From Pohlia nutans (taxonomy: Eukaryota; Streptophyta; Bryopsida; Bryales; Mniaceae), in the NCBI GenBank assembly GCA_022496805.1, contig CM040090.1:15742001-15806000 (forward strand): 64,000 bases of DNA, given 5' to 3'. Shown here piece by piece: positions 44,701-56,833 of the stretch. Within the stretch, counting starts at the first letter, position 1. Every line of letters begins with the position of its first letter. The notes beneath the pieces were generated by a model. The model did no database searches, had not been told where the DNA came from, and saw only the letters and a program-made list of their open reading frames with translations. Made by a program: the position numbers and the translations under genes.

Positions 44701-46569
44701 GGAAGGTCACGTTTTCGAATGTCCAAGTGCCCGAGCAAGTACCAGTAGTGGAGACGCATACAAAGTTTTAGACACAAGGAAAATTTGGGAAGAATTTTGT
44801 TCTCTCTATTCGTTTTATTCCCTTTTGCAGAGTCTTTGGGAACGTGTAAACAGTGGATATGCTCTTAACTTTAAGTGATGAGTTGGAGACTTTCAATAAC
44901 TTAGAGCCGCTTCATATTGTGGCCGAAGGTCGAGAGGCCATTGATTTCCACCAATCATAGGAGATTTAGGAGATTTATTTAGAGCTTGAGGTGATTTCGA
45001 GCTTGCTTTCATCCATTATTCAATGAGTGGGGCCTATTCAGAGTTCCGTTGGAGATGCTCTACTTCCGAAACTCGGCATGGGTAGCGTCCAAGGTGGTGG
45101 CCATGAAGGCCCATTCACATCCACCAACTCTGCTCCACGCGTGCATGCGTCAGATAACTTTGAAGGAATATGAGGTCAAAAGAAAAATATAAAATATGTA
45201 AAGAGGTATTACTCCACCGCATGTTAGAAAGCAACGCAACGCAAAAAATGAACATGACTATATTTGCGGCACCAGAACCCAATTGCACATTGATTCAACA
45301 ATAGTTGCAGCAGCTCTGAATATTTTATTGTTTCTTCATTTTACCTCCCATCCTTTTGGGAACGCAGATGCAAGTGTGGCAGGGGCTTGGTGTGAATGGG
45401 CCATGAGTCATGAGCTGTAGGCCGACACTTTGTATGCTGACAGATTCCACCGCAATGTAGGATGGGCAATTCACATGTGTGCTGCCATCCACCTGCTGTG
45501 ATTGTAATTAGTATGAAGTAAAGAGCCTCCTTATTCTGCTCATCCGCGTTCCCGCTGTGGTGCTTCACTTCCCCGGTCAACGTAGTTCACACTATCATAT
45601 TCAATCTCCATTTTCAAGCCAACACGGGTGCCCAGGTATTTTGGCAAACAGTTAACCCTGAACCCTTTAACTTCCCTGTTCAACACATGCAATTCAATTT
45701 TTTTTTAAATAACGGTATTTTTCATCTCCAAGCGGTGTTACATATACAATTTTTTGTGGTCAACAAATTGTCGTAGTGAGTGTGATAAATGTCTTAGTGT
45801 GATGGCCCATTCACACCAAGAAGCTCCAACACTTACGTTGCATTCTGGAATCATGAAAGGTAAATTTCAAAAATAATATACAATTCCTTGCGGTATTAGA
45901 GCCTTGTCTCTTGGTGCTTTTGGTCAATGCATGTACATTGGTGGAGCTCAAATTTCTTGTGGCACCCAAAATGCGTTGGAGCATCTTCTTACATGTGCCA
46001 TGTTAATATATATAGAGAAGCACATTGTATCTACCAAAAACTTACTCGACGAACGCAAATTCTCTGCTGCACTTGCGTTGGGTGACTGATGTGAATGAGC
46101 TATGAGGTTTGAAAGTGGGGTTGCAAGACTTAAGTTATTGGAGGCCACTATAACAGTGAGCTTATGAATACCATAACAGTGAGCTGCCTATTCCATTGGC
46201 CGTTCTCAGGAACGGTATCAATCCTGTTCACGAATCCGTATTAGAGCATCTTGCTATTTTTTTTTTGTTTTCATCTTTTCTCATGAATTCTTTTTAACTC
46301 AAATAGCTGTTCCCATGATTTCAGTCGGTGCGATTGGGATATAGATGCCCAAAGCTATGTTACTGTCTGGGTTAACCAGGGGTTAAAAGCTAAATGTAGC
46401 TTTTTCTAAACACATACTTACCTTTTCCTCTTCTTCTTTCTCTCTCATAACATTCAGTAGGATGCACTGTCTTTGCCTTGGCTCTATAGTAGATGGTGTG
46501 GAATATTCCACACCCAACAATACTTCATCAAGAGTTAATTGGACAAGTGGAGAGAGAAAAGGGGCTGTA
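41709..46569. other. Intergenic DNA, no convincing gene
   Basis: After the guanylate kinase 3' end the sequence is AT-rich. The open frames (such as 42026-42382, 43608-43874, 44532-44771) are short, low in complexity or unlike known proteins. A partial copy of the GGCCGCTTCACACTATGGCC-type MITE at 53696 lies near 44907-44960 (AGCCGCTTCATATTGTGGCC). A possible TTAA-type end (TTAACCCTGAACCC) is at 45652, without a clear partner. Confidence 0.45.
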
Positions 46570-46947
46570 GAGTTATCCTTAAAGTCCATCAAATTTTGAA
46601 AAAGATACCGTGAGTTTTTCTATATTATACTCTTATTTCTTTACTTCAAATAGTTAAAAGGTGTAGAAGATCTTGGTGGTTTATCATTATTAGGTGTGTA
46701 AGAGGTGTGTAAGAGCTTGGTGATCTTCAAAAGTTTTCAAAAGTTTTTTAGCTCTATTCTTGGTGCCAAAAAACTTTTGAAAACTTTTGAAGACCACCAA
46801 GCTCTTACACACCTCTTACACACCTAATAATGATAGACCACCAAAATCTTAAACACCTTTTAACTATTTAGAGTGAACAAATAAGAGTATAGTAAAGCAA
46901 AACTCACGGTATCTTCTTCAAAATTTGATGGACTTTAAGAATAACTC
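46570..46947. mobile_element. 378-bp near-palindromic foldback with TA flanks
   Basis: Almost the whole element is an inverted repeat, with arms of about 180 bases. It starts GAGTTATCCTTAAAGTCC and ends GGACTTTAAGAATAACTC. TA flanks both ends (46568-46569, 46948-46949). Inner paired blocks include GGTGTGTAAGAGGTGTGTAA and CTTCAAAAGTTTTCAAAAG. The ends resemble the GAGTTA MITE family. Confidence 0.85.
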
Positions 46948-47471
46948 TAGTGGGCATGAAGGCTACTGGATGTTATGGCTTTTGAAATCTGTTAAAAGAA
47001 AGTAAAATTAATTGCAGAGATTATGCTGTGGAATAAACCTCGAGAATAAGATCTTAAAAGTTAATTAATTTGCATAGTTAGAACTGGGTACAGTAGTAAA
47101 GTACAAGCATTTAACCCCACCGGACTATGAATGGAATGAGCAGTAGGCTCTTGGAGACTTGGACGTTCAATTTTGAAACTGGGAATCAAGTATATGCTGG
47201 TAATATGCAACATAGAGCTACTAACACGTGACTCTGGGGTGCTTCGGATGAAATTTCTGAAGACCTGATTGCCGAGTTTCTTGGAGAACGAAAACCCTAA
47301 CCTGACCCAATAATGGACCATTAGCTTCTCGTGTCTCCAAAATATTCCGTGATAGGCTTGGTATGTGTGTAGAGATCAGGACCCAGCTCATGTCGGTGCA
47401 CACTCAATTGATCATTTTCTTCCTCTTACTTTCCTGAGGAAAGAAAATAGGAAAGAAAATAGTAGAGTTAA
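46948..47471. other. Intergenic DNA, no gene called
   Basis: On the minus strand an open frame spans about 47403-47221 and overlaps another at 47321-47061. Neither resembles a known protein and no splice structure was evident. Confidence 0.4.
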
Positions 47472-47851
47472 CCCTTAAACGTCAAGACGGCCTGGACGGG
47501 GCAGCCCGGAAAGAATCTAATTTTTTTTGCACAACAAAAAAAAAACATAAAAAATTATAATTTTTTTTTTTGCAAAAACGGTTCTGCAGTGTACTACTGC
47601 CTAGCACTGTAGCATTGCAGCACTACTGAACTTCAGCTGTCCCAACCTCAAAACTTGTTCAATTTGATAACTTTGATTGCTTACCAATGATTCCACAATC
47701 TCTCAAATGAGGCGAAAATTTGGAATCTAAATCGCTTTTTCAGTAGCTTTCCAACGCAACAAGTCTCGCTTGATTTGGTTGAGAAATGAAACTTTTTTCT
47801 CCAATTATTCCTTTATACCAAGCCCGTGGGGCTTGCTTTGACGTTTAAGGA
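47472..47851. mobile_element. 380-bp TTAA-flanked (piggyBac-like) MITE
   Basis: TTAA at 47468-47471 and 47852-47855. The ends are CCCTTAAACGTCAAG and, reversed, TCCTTAAACGTCAAAG. It is nearly the same element as 30343-30735, sharing GGCCTGGACGGGGCAGCCCGG-like and CTTGATTTGGTTGAGAA blocks. Confidence 0.85.
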
Positions 47852-48778
47852 TTAACCACTAAAGGATGTTGGGGCATTTTATACGCTGGTGGGTGAAAGC
47901 ATGGTGTTTTGTACCAAAAAGTTACGCTGCTATGCTGAAATCCAATTTTTTTGCCAGAGGCTATAAAATTATACCAAATTATCTTTTATTTTAGTTTTTT
48001 TTTTCATGGAGTCCTTTATTGATGTTCTATATACTTAAATCCAAAGTTTCAAAAGAATATCTTCAATTTTTTTTACTAAAAGTAGTGTTTGAAAAAAATG
48101 TCTAAATCTGGTTTCAAACACAAATTTGATGATGTTAAGTATTTTCAATTTGATTCTTTTTTAACTAATCTTGAAGTTCATGCTGATGTTGAGGGCACCA
48201 TATAGAAGAAAATAAATAACATTATTTTTTCAATGCACTTTTAGCCTATTTCTTACAAACTTTCTTGATTGTCACCAAATTCTTTTTTCAATTTGTGCAA
48301 CTTTTTCAAATTGTATAGACATATATAAATTCATTTTGAAGATAGATTTTTCCGGAAAATTGTTTGACTTTGTAAAACAATACATATACTACTTTCTTGG
48401 AAAATAAAGAATTCAAAATTTTCAAATTTAATATGCATTTTTGAACCCTGCATTGTTGTATCTTCATAGTGTAATGTAGTGGTCCACTTTACCTTGCTTT
48501 CACCTTGGTAGTATCAGAAGACATGTGATGCTAAGGGGTGTAAAAGTGTGAATATGGAGGGGAGATTTTTTGAGGAGGCGCATTTGTGCACATGGTGATT
48601 TTCAAGAGCATTTTCATTCATTGTATTATCATAAAACAATTATGTATTTTCCAAGTAAAAGACTCAAAATACGTAAAAAATGCCCTTTGAGTAGCCATAT
48701 CTTTTTTTTTGCATCACATATTATTAAATAAAAAAATTGTTTATTTAGTTTCCATTCCAAACTCCATTTTTCAGATTA

Positions 48779-50206
48779 AGGTGGTTACCCCATTCCCAAC
48801 TGGCGCCTTAAACCAACATTTAGGAGCATTTTCCACAATCAATGCTGCAATAGTGTTGGTTGTAGCATGAGTTACAATTGGTAATGGGTTCTCTCTTGTT
48901 GGTTTTAGTATATATAAGTGTGATTGTGGATTCGTTGTTGTTGGTTTAAGAATCTTTAGTGTGTGCAATACAAATCTTCTTTAACCCCTAAAGGACCATG
49001 CTCATTCCTAAAATTTTATCACTTTCTTGTGATGCTTTCTAAAAGACAATTGTATCTCTTGATTGGTATTCATGTAGAAAACTTCACCGTTGAAACTCAA
49101 AGAGGACTTAGTCATGAGACTGTACATCAATTTTCAGAACAATCTACCGTATATATTACATGATTATAAGGTTTGATCATAACTTGATTTCTGAAAATTT
49201 TGAACAAAACCAACAGGTCATTCATTGCAAGCTTTCTAATAAATTTAAAAACCATGATTAGCGTTTGAAAGTTTAGGAGCATACAAAGATGTACTATATC
49301 TAGGTGCTCACAAAACTAAATACAACAACAATGATTGATTCTCAAAGATTTATGTTTGGATGAAGTGACTTGTTGGTGACTCGTTGAGCTGGTGTTTGTG
49401 ATCGTTATTAACTTTTACATTGCAAAAATGTTTTAGAGAATTCATATATATATATGTGGAATATTATAAAATATTCCAAAATAATATAAAATATGTAGAA
49501 AAGATTCCAATTATTTTGAAAAGATTCCATTTTAAATATATTTAAACATTTTTCGTAATTATTATATAGAGTTAATGATGCAGTAATGGAAAATATTTTA
49601 CATATTGTACACTTTTTTTTTTTACGAATGTGACATCCAAGTGTGAACACGCCCTCCAAGTCATCAACCGCCCTAACCACCATGTCCCAAGTTTACCTAC
49701 GTTTTAGTTTTAGTTTTTTCCCAATGAATCAATCAACGTAATTGCAAATCTTAAAGGATTTTTGTGTTCTTGTAACGTACATTTTCAATTCTCTAGTTTA
49801 TATTGAGTCAAAATTATGAAATCCAAACAAGTTGTTAAAGTAATGAAATTATTCTTGAACACAATATGTCCACCTGGTCCTTTAGGGGTTAAACAGAAAC
49901 AATTCTACCTATGTGACGTGAAAGGGATGAGTCTTGCTTCAACTTTGAAAATTTGTAACTAATTCATTCTTCATCCAAAAATTATGTTTCAACTTGTGTT
50001 GTAATCTATTTCTTCTTGCCTAACTCTAAAACATAATAACACTAAATAATATCAATGTCTCATATCCGTATTTTTTTTAATTTTTTTTAATTTTTTTTTG
50101 ACACAAACAAAGGGGAACCTTCATTGCACAAGAAAAGAGAGATACAAGTACAAGCCCACCCCGCTAGGTCGTATTTCTTATTCAATTGGGAATGGGGTAA
50201 CCACCT
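48779..50206. mobile_element. TA-flanked element interrupted by a TTAA element
   Basis: The ends AGGTGGTTACCCCATTCCCAA (with a leading A) on the left and TTGGGAATGGGGTAACCACCT on the right are inverted repeats. TA flanks both (48777-48778, 50207-50208). The TTAA element at 48985-49888 lies inside. Without it the host is about 520 bp. No transposase is visible. Confidence 0.75.
48985..49888. mobile_element. 904-bp TTAA-flanked (piggyBac-like) element, nested
   Basis: TTAA at 48981-48984 and 49889-49892. The left end is CCCCTAAAGGACCATG; the reversed right end is CCCCTAAAGGACCAGG. Internal frames (48963-49163, 49408-49683) carry no transposase motif. Confidence 0.82.
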
Positions 50207-50326
50207 TACATTCCAAGGTGCGTGTCACTCGACCGATGGAAAAACAAAAGAAATTGGGTGTGACTGTCAATTTTCTTTTGCAGACTGTTGTCATCCCAGT
50301 CATCAAGGATTGATGTTCATGCACTA

Positions 50327-50813
50327 GAGTTATCCGCAAAGTGGTCCCAAGTAGGGTGACTGGACTATAGTTTTCAAAAAGAGAGGTCGAGTTCCCAATA
50401 AAAGTAGACATGTCAGTTGCCTGAAAAAAACTACAGGTCTGAAGTTTGGAGGGACCAAAAATGGTGCCTTTTAATTTCATGACCTCAGTTTTCTTGCGCC
50501 CCAGGAGAAAATATCCTTGAGCTTTTTTTTAGAACGGGCCAGTGCTGAGCAGTGGGCAAATTCGGTGAGCAGTGGTTGAGCAGAGAACGATAAGTTTTTT
50601 TTTGGGACCCGGCCTAGCTGGCTAGCTGCTGACTGATGGCTGACTTCTGACTGCTGACTGATGGCTGACTTCTGACTGCTGGCTGCTGGCTTTTTTTGCA
50701 CCCGGCCTTAATTCAATAACTTTGGCCCCCCTCCTTCCGCGCTGGTGGATTTTCGAATTCACGTAAAGTTTTTATTCTGCCTATGTAAAGGCAGATCAAT
50801 TTGCGGAAAACTC
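50327..50813. mobile_element. 487-bp TA-flanked MITE, GAGTTATCCGC ends
   Basis: The left end is GAGTTATCCGCAAAGTGG; the right end is TTGCGGAAAACTC. TA lies on both sides (50325-50326, 50814-50815). The first 150 bases match, inverted, the right part of 54261-54656. It contains the tandem repeat at 50628-50690. Confidence 0.78.
50628..50690. repeat. 25-bp tandem repeat, about 2.5 copies
   Basis: The unit GCTGACTGATGGCTGACTTC (first 20 of 25 bases) starts at 50628 and 50653. A partial third copy (GCTGGCTGCTGGC) follows. Confidence 0.85.
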
Positions 50814-51057
50814 TACTATCTAGTAGACTTTATCCTCAAAATGCATTGTTGTTGAGACTGTCAGTGACAACATTGGGGTTTGCAGAGTGACAGTAGGGGA
50901 ACTATTGAGATGAGCCAGGGGACATACCTCTGAACTTGTAGTGGGAGGTCTGTTTTTTTCTTTTTCTCTATTTTGCAGCACAATCATGCACGGGAAGGTA
51001 CATGATTTAACTCTTAAAAGGACAAAACCATTCTCAGATATTTTAAAGTTCTTTCTT

Positions 51058-51322
51058 AGTAGAAAAGATGGCAATGCCGAGGGAGATGCCTAGGCAAGTA
51101 GTGTTCATTCCTTGCATGCATAAGTCAATGATTTTGCTTGGGTATCTCCATGGGGAACGCCACCTTTTCTACTACACTAAATAGTGTATTTAGTGTGAGG
51201 TTTAGGGTTTACTCCCCATCTTGAACAATATAAAGGGTAAAAAAATTGTTCAACAGTAAAAACTTACAACATGTTTATGTAAATTAGTGTATCTAACACT
51301 AAATACACTATTTAGTGTAGTG
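51058..51322. mobile_element. Paired MITE composite, locus 1
   Basis: The first half starts AGTAGAAAAGATGGCAATGCC and ends CACCTTTTCTACTA. The second half is a palindrome-ended element from CTACACTAAATAGTG to CACTATTTAGTGTAG. The same pair of halves occurs, inverted, at 53324-53647, so the two halves travel together. Confidence 0.65.
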
Positions 51323-51499
51323 TTTCAAATATCAAATCCTAAAAATGTAAATTCATATTATTTATGTCATGGGCAATGTCATCCTAATTTGTTTATTTTT
51401 AAATCACTCAAAATTTGCATTCACATTAGCCTACCCAGTTTTGCAAAAATCCGTTTTGGTTAACATTGATATTCAGGGGTGAATCAAATATGCTTTCAA

Positions 51500-52446
51500 C
51501 CCCTAAAGGCCCTTAAAAGCCAAAATGGCATTTTGTTGTTTCGGGTAGCCTAGATGACGGGTTTAACTTTAGTATTTTGGGTTAAACTTTGGTGTGGGTG
51601 TGGTAATACATACATACTATATGTGGTAAAATTTGGGCAGCCAAATTCAAGTTTTAGAATTTTATTATGCAAAATTTTGTTTTCAAGCCCAACTGGGGCA
51701 GCAAAAAAAAAAAAAAAAAAAAAAAAACTTAGTGTTTTTTTTAATTTTTTTGGAAATATGTTTATAATAATACTACTACATACATTTAAAAAAAATCCAA
51801 GTTGAAAGATTTAATAGTTTTACATGGGCAGCCTTCAAAATTTACAAGAGCAAGTTTCAAAGTTTTTTGTAATTTTACATTTTTTTCTTTCAAAAATTTT
51901 CAAAGTTTGAGATTTAGGAATTTTTCGATTTTTTTTTTCTCTAAAATTCACAAACTCATAGATGTAACTTTTCACCGTTCACTTTTTTACTGAACCAAAA
52001 ACCTTTAACGTTATTCAAGTTTTACCATATTGTGGTTTTTGAACCTTCTTCTGGAAAATAATTTGCATGAAGGCCAAAAAAGCATAATGAGTCTCTAAAA
52101 TTTTGCATGGAGGTGCCTAACTTAGTTACCTACATGGAAAAAAATATGAGCAAAATGTTTGGGGTAATAATCATCAAGTCCCCCTTTGCACCATTTAGAC
52201 TATGCCTTTTGGGTAAAGCCCAAAAAAACTTTTGAATAAACTTTGAATGTTATAAACTCACAAATGGTAAAGATCCAACGGTTGAAATTTAACATGGTGT
52301 TATTGCAAGTAGTTGGGTTGAAGATCTTACGGTTGGAAGTACAAAAAAAGTTAAAACATATTGAAACATACATCAACTTCCACAAGGTGCTCAAAAATCG
52401 CAGTTTTTGGTTTTGGAGGTCCCAAAACACCTTGGGCCTTTAGGGG
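51500..52446. mobile_element. 947-bp TTAA-flanked (piggyBac-like) element
   Basis: The left flank is TCAA (51496-51499) and the right flank TTAA (52447-52450). The ends are CCCCTAAAGGCCC and, reversed, CCCCTAAAGGCCCAAG. It contains a run of about 24 A (51703-51726). Internal frames are lysine/phenylalanine-rich low-complexity translations with no transposase motif. Confidence 0.78.
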
Positions 52447-53323
52447 TTAAACCCCCAATGAACTAAACCATGATTCACTCAACCTAAGTCATTTTATTTT
52501 TTTATCCCACTTGCAAGTCTCTAGCAAATGGTACCAATCTTTGTGAACATGATAAGTGAAAGACACTCAATTCCAATATTTTTGTTTTTATTTTTATATC
52601 CCATTTGCAAGTCTAACAAATGGGGCCAACTTTAGCAAACATGATCAAGTGAAAAACACTCAATTGCACTTTTCTTTAAAGCAAAAGAAAAAGAAGTTAT
52701 CCCGTTTGCAAGTCTAGTAAATGGCATGGGGCCAAATTCAGTGACCGCAATGAAGTGAAAGCATACTCCATGGTTTCTTCAAGAATGGTGTATATTTACA
52801 GCCCATTGGGGAGAAACTCACGACTTGCGATCTCGTAACACCATACCAAAACTCAATTCATACTCAAACATTTACCCAACCAATAGTTTATAGTTACTTA
52901 TACTGGTTATTGATCACTAAAATGTCTATTCTCGACAGAGGAGAGTAGTTTTGTTCCAATGGCCATTTGTTCGGTGGGCACTGGGTCATTGACATTACGA
53001 ACAAACACATTATTCACGCCGAGCTTGAAAGAGGACTGAAGTTTCAATCTATCCGCTATCTGCCCAATCGACATTTCTCAAATCGGACATGCCATTCACA
53101 GAAGTCCAGCAGTGTTGAATTGGATTTTTTCACTTTATTTTTTGAATCAAAAGGTAAACGAGCCCATTGCTTGCAAAAGAAAAAGGAGTAAGCTTCATTC
53201 CAGCTCAAGGCCTGAGAGGACAAAGCCACGACCCCAGACACACCCAAGACACAAACCTAAGCTGGGTTGAATTGGATTTGTGCCGAAGGAATTTTAACAA
53301 TCATGGCAGGGCACACACGCCAT

Positions 53324-53647
53324 CACTACACTAAATACGTAGATTAGTGTTACACAATTGTAAGATTTGAAAATATTATAGATTTTTACTCTCAACAAAA
53401 AAAATTACCAAAGACATTGATTCCATTACTATTGAAAGATCCCCATCTTGACCAATACAGAGGGTAAAAGAATTGGTCAACAATAAAAACTTACAACATG
53501 TTTATGTAAATTAGTGTATTTAACACTAATCTACCTATTTAGTGTAGTAGAAAAGGTGGCATTGTTGAGGGAGATGCTCAGGCAAGTAGTGCCCAATTCC
53601 ATGCATGCATAGTTATTTTGCGTGGGCATGTCCTTGCTTTTCTACTA
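53324..53647. mobile_element. Paired MITE composite, locus 2
   Basis: It begins CACTACACTAAATACG, passes TATTTAGTGTAGT into AGTAGAAAAGGTGGCATTG, and ends CTTTTCTACTA. Blocks such as AACTTACAACATGTTTATG and GAGGGAGATGC are shared with 51058-51322 in inverted order. Confidence 0.65.
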
Positions 53648-53695
53648 GTGCGTAAAAGGAGATGACCTAAAACGGATGAAATAAAATGTATCTTT

Positions 53696-54063
53696 TGGGC
53701 CGCTTCACACTATGGCCGAAGGTGGAGAGGCCGTCGATTTCCACCAATCAAATTGCAAGAAACCAAGAGTTTGGCCTCTCGACCCTTCACACTAAAAGCC
53801 AAAGTCCGAAGGCCGTTGCCCTCCAAATTGCTTACATGGCAACATTTTTTGAACATTTTTTGACCAAGGCGACAACCTCTCGAAAGGAAGTTTAGATGAA
53901 ACGGGAATGGAAACCCAAACTATGGTTGAAAGGCCGTCAATTTCTTTTCATAAAAAACAAAAAATATATTTTATTCCCTATTTTAAATAGATTTCTTTGG
54001 ATTCTCAACAAAGTTTGCCCACTTAATCCCAGGGCCTCTCGACTTATAGTGTGAAGTGGCCTT
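53696..54063. mobile_element. 368-bp MITE, GGCCGCTTCACACTA ends
   Basis: The left end GGGCCGCTTCACACTATGG and the right end TAGTGTGAAGTGGCC pair. GAGAGGCC and GGCCTCTCG blocks just inside also pair. A partial relative is at about 44907. No clear target duplication was read. Confidence 0.7.
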
Positions 54064-54260
54064 TATAATGTAGGCGAGAAAAAAATGAGTACAAGGCTAC
54101 ATGTGATGTTCGGCTAACCTTAATCTTTCCACCGGTCAAAAATGGAGTCTGTAAATACCTCTCACACTTAGCCATGCAAAAAAACAAGTGAGGTTAGATA
54201 TGTGATGGATTTGACTTGTTTTGTATAAAATCAATTATACTCAACTTACTTACTTTATTA

Positions 54261-54656
54261 GAGTTTTCCGCAAACTCATGGGGGGATTGAGCCTTAGTTT
54301 GGAAAATTTATTGGGATACGAAAATTGGCCTGAGTTTTTGGTTGACGGGGTTGTCAGTTACTGCTTTTTCTATTTCAGTGAATGAGCTTTCAAAAGCTTT
54401 GATTTTTTTAAAATAGACCCAAGGAAGACCCACTCCATGTAAGTACGTGTCAAGCCAAGGAAGCCCATGTGATAGAGCATCCATAAGAACAGAAACTCAG
54501 GTTGGGAAATTTTTGGGCATTGTTTTTGGTGCCTTGAAACTTCATACCTTTAGTTTACTTAAAACATCTCGCATTTCTACTTTTTTGGGTGCTCAACCTC
54601 TCTTTTCACAAACTATGGTTCAGTCACCCCACTCTTGACCACTTTGCGGGTAACTC
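54261..54656. mobile_element. 396-bp TA-flanked MITE, GAGTT..CCGC ends
   Basis: The left end is GAGTTTTCCGCAAACTC; the right end is GACCACTTTGCGGGTAACTC. TA lies on both sides (54259-54260, 54657-54658). It belongs to the same family as 50327-50813. Confidence 0.78.
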
Positions 54657-55294
54657 TATTGTATTCTATTTTTTTACAAAAACAATTGAAAGTTTTTTTT
54701 TTTTGATCGGTGTGTGCGACCTTCATTAATTCAATGGGGTTTCATCCTCTTGTTTCCAAAAAAAAAAGTTTTTTTTGGTTACGGATGGAACAAAGGTTTA
54801 TTCACTTCAAAATGAACCGATACAACAGCCAAGCCGGCGCACCACTGTCGCACTTTTAAATTTTCGAAAGATAAAAAAAGAAACCAATTGTAGTTTCGAT
54901 CTGAATTGGGAGAACCAACCCCCACACTGGTACCAGAGATAAAAAACAAAAACAAAAGCTTGCCCCTATTTTTGAACATGGTGGGTTGTCCTAGACTACC
55001 TTGGAGTTGCAGACCTCAAATATAGAATTAAAATTTCCAAAAAAATCATCCAGACCTCCAAAATGAGAAAACCAAAATGAGAAAACCAGAAAAATGACAG
55101 GTCCTAGTGTGGGGGCTGATTCGCCCTCCCCTTTCGATCTACTCCCTCTGCGCCAAATGCTTCGAGAAACACCAAACGAAAGAAAATTTTCATGACGGAG
55201 GGATGTCAACCTCCAAAGCTTCACTATCTGTCAGTCCGGCTCACTTCCCAAGCAGAGACCAAGCATCTGGCTGGGGTTATCAATCGGAAGGTAA
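54657..55294. other. Intergenic DNA, no gene seen
   Basis: Mixed AT-rich sequence with short homopolymer runs. The open frames on either strand are under 80 codons and unlike known proteins. Confidence 0.4.
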
Positions 55295-55659
55295 GAGCAT
55301 GCCCAGCAGCATCCTTTTTTCACTCACCAACGCTATTTTTGACTGGTAAAGTGCCTTTCATAGTTTGGAGTTTGATATTTCAACTCCAAATATTGTTCAT
55401 ATGGCGGAGGTGATTTCCCCATCAAGCACTTTGTCTTACTCTCTGACAAAACCATGCTCCCACTTTATGAAGATAACTTTAGTAAACTTATTCTCCATCA
55501 TTATGATTGTCTCAAGTAGAGACAAAAGTAGTAGTTTAAAATTGATTAATGACCTTTATTCTAAGCATGCTTGATGTTTGTTGCTGGGGAAGTTCCTAAT
55601 TCTCTCACACCAACTTGCATGCGTTGGTGAGTGAAAAAAGGATGCTGCTGGGCATGCTC
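55295..55659. mobile_element. 365-bp Harbinger-type MITE, 39-bp perfect terminal repeats
   Basis: Positions 55295-55333 and 55621-55659 are perfect reverse complements, starting GAGCATGCCCAGCAGCATCC. TAA flanks both ends (55292-55294, 55660-55662). GAGCAT-type ends with a TAA or TTA duplication are the plant PIF/Harbinger MITE pattern. Perfect ends suggest a young insertion. Confidence 0.88.
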
Positions 55660-56587
55660 TAAGTAAACTCAATATTAGTTAGCACATGTACAAACTTAGT
55701 CTTGACTTGTCAGATCCTGCCAGAGTGGCGGTTATCATTCCCCACCACCCAAATAATTTCACAGATTTTGCAAAAAGCCTCCTGGCTGCACTCACTGCAA
55801 CACAACACGGTCACACAAATTTCGGCTGAAATGAACAAACCACAGTATCTTAATGAAGGCGTCCACTGCCAGGCCAGCAGATAACTCTCTTTTTTTTTTT
55901 GGCACAAATTGAAAGACCAGCAGATAACTCTCCGCTGGGCAGACAAAGCCAAAACCACTGCAAGACCTGGGCAGCCCAATAATGCAACTAACTTAACGCA
56001 CGCTAATTGAGCACCCACAGTAAAAAAACCTCACGAATCATGCAAGTTGACTTTCTGTTTTCTAGCGATTCCGAACGCCAGATTTCCCGAAATAGGAGCA
56101 GATTTACGCGAACCAGGCGACCGAAATAGAGTAAAGCCCCGGTGCGTTTTCCAGGCAACTGTCAGTCACTATAGACCGGGAGGTCTCAGATCGATACCTA
56201 ATACGGAGTAATAATAATGCAAGCTTGCAGTAAGATTTCCCGAGCGCAGTAACTTCTGTGCATCATGTACAGTCCACCCTTGATAAATGTTACACTTATA
56301 AACGTTAACTCATTATATTTGTTAACAAAATCGTACTCCCCTCGTATTGCTAACTAGAATGTTAAATATGTTAAATGTTAACACTAATTTACTCCCCTCT
56401 TTGTTAATTTGTCACTTACAAATGTTAACCTACAAAACACATTTAATATCGTGTAATTATGACATCCATTATTGTGATAAAATTATTCATCTGGACTATA
56501 TTGTGGAGGGTACCGTATGAGAGTTCAGAAGGTCTTTTATATTTGTTAAGCATTCAAAAGCTCCCTTTATAGCTGTTACAATGTTAA

Positions 56588-56833
56588 CCCTTAAACGACA
56601 AACGCTTGCTTGATAGGTCCACACCCAAAATCTCTTTTAAATTCCATTTTAAGCATGATTCTATTTTAAATTTGCTTTGGCTCTATTCTAAAGAAGTATA
56701 GATCTCTCTAAAATACTTAGTTTGGCATTTTAAAAACCCCATTTGGTGCAATGGAGTAGAAATCATGGAGTAGAAATGCAAGATTCTTCAAAAATAAAAC
56801 CAAGCCCGTGGGGCTGGCATTGTCGTTTAAGGG
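56588..56833. mobile_element. 246-bp TTAA-flanked (piggyBac-like) MITE, nested
   Basis: TTAA at 56584-56587 and 56834-56837. The ends are CCCTTAAACGACAAACGC and, reversed, CCCTTAAACGACAATGCC. Its interior is the inverted counterpart of 31762-31995. Confidence 0.85.

Noticed and set aside
45652..46375. Possible TTAA element from TTAACCCTGAACCC to CTGGGTTAACC
   Set aside because: The inner termini do not pair beyond a few bases, so the two TTAA sites are probably unrelated.
51554..51993. Two frames rich in Lys and Phe in the 51.5-52.4 kb element
   Set aside because: They come from poly-A and A/T-rich sequence.
48981..52450. Telomere-like TTTAGGG/CCCTAAA words
   Set aside because: They occur singly as paired inverted ends of TTAA-flanked elements and never as a tandem array, so they are transposon termini, not interstitial telomere.
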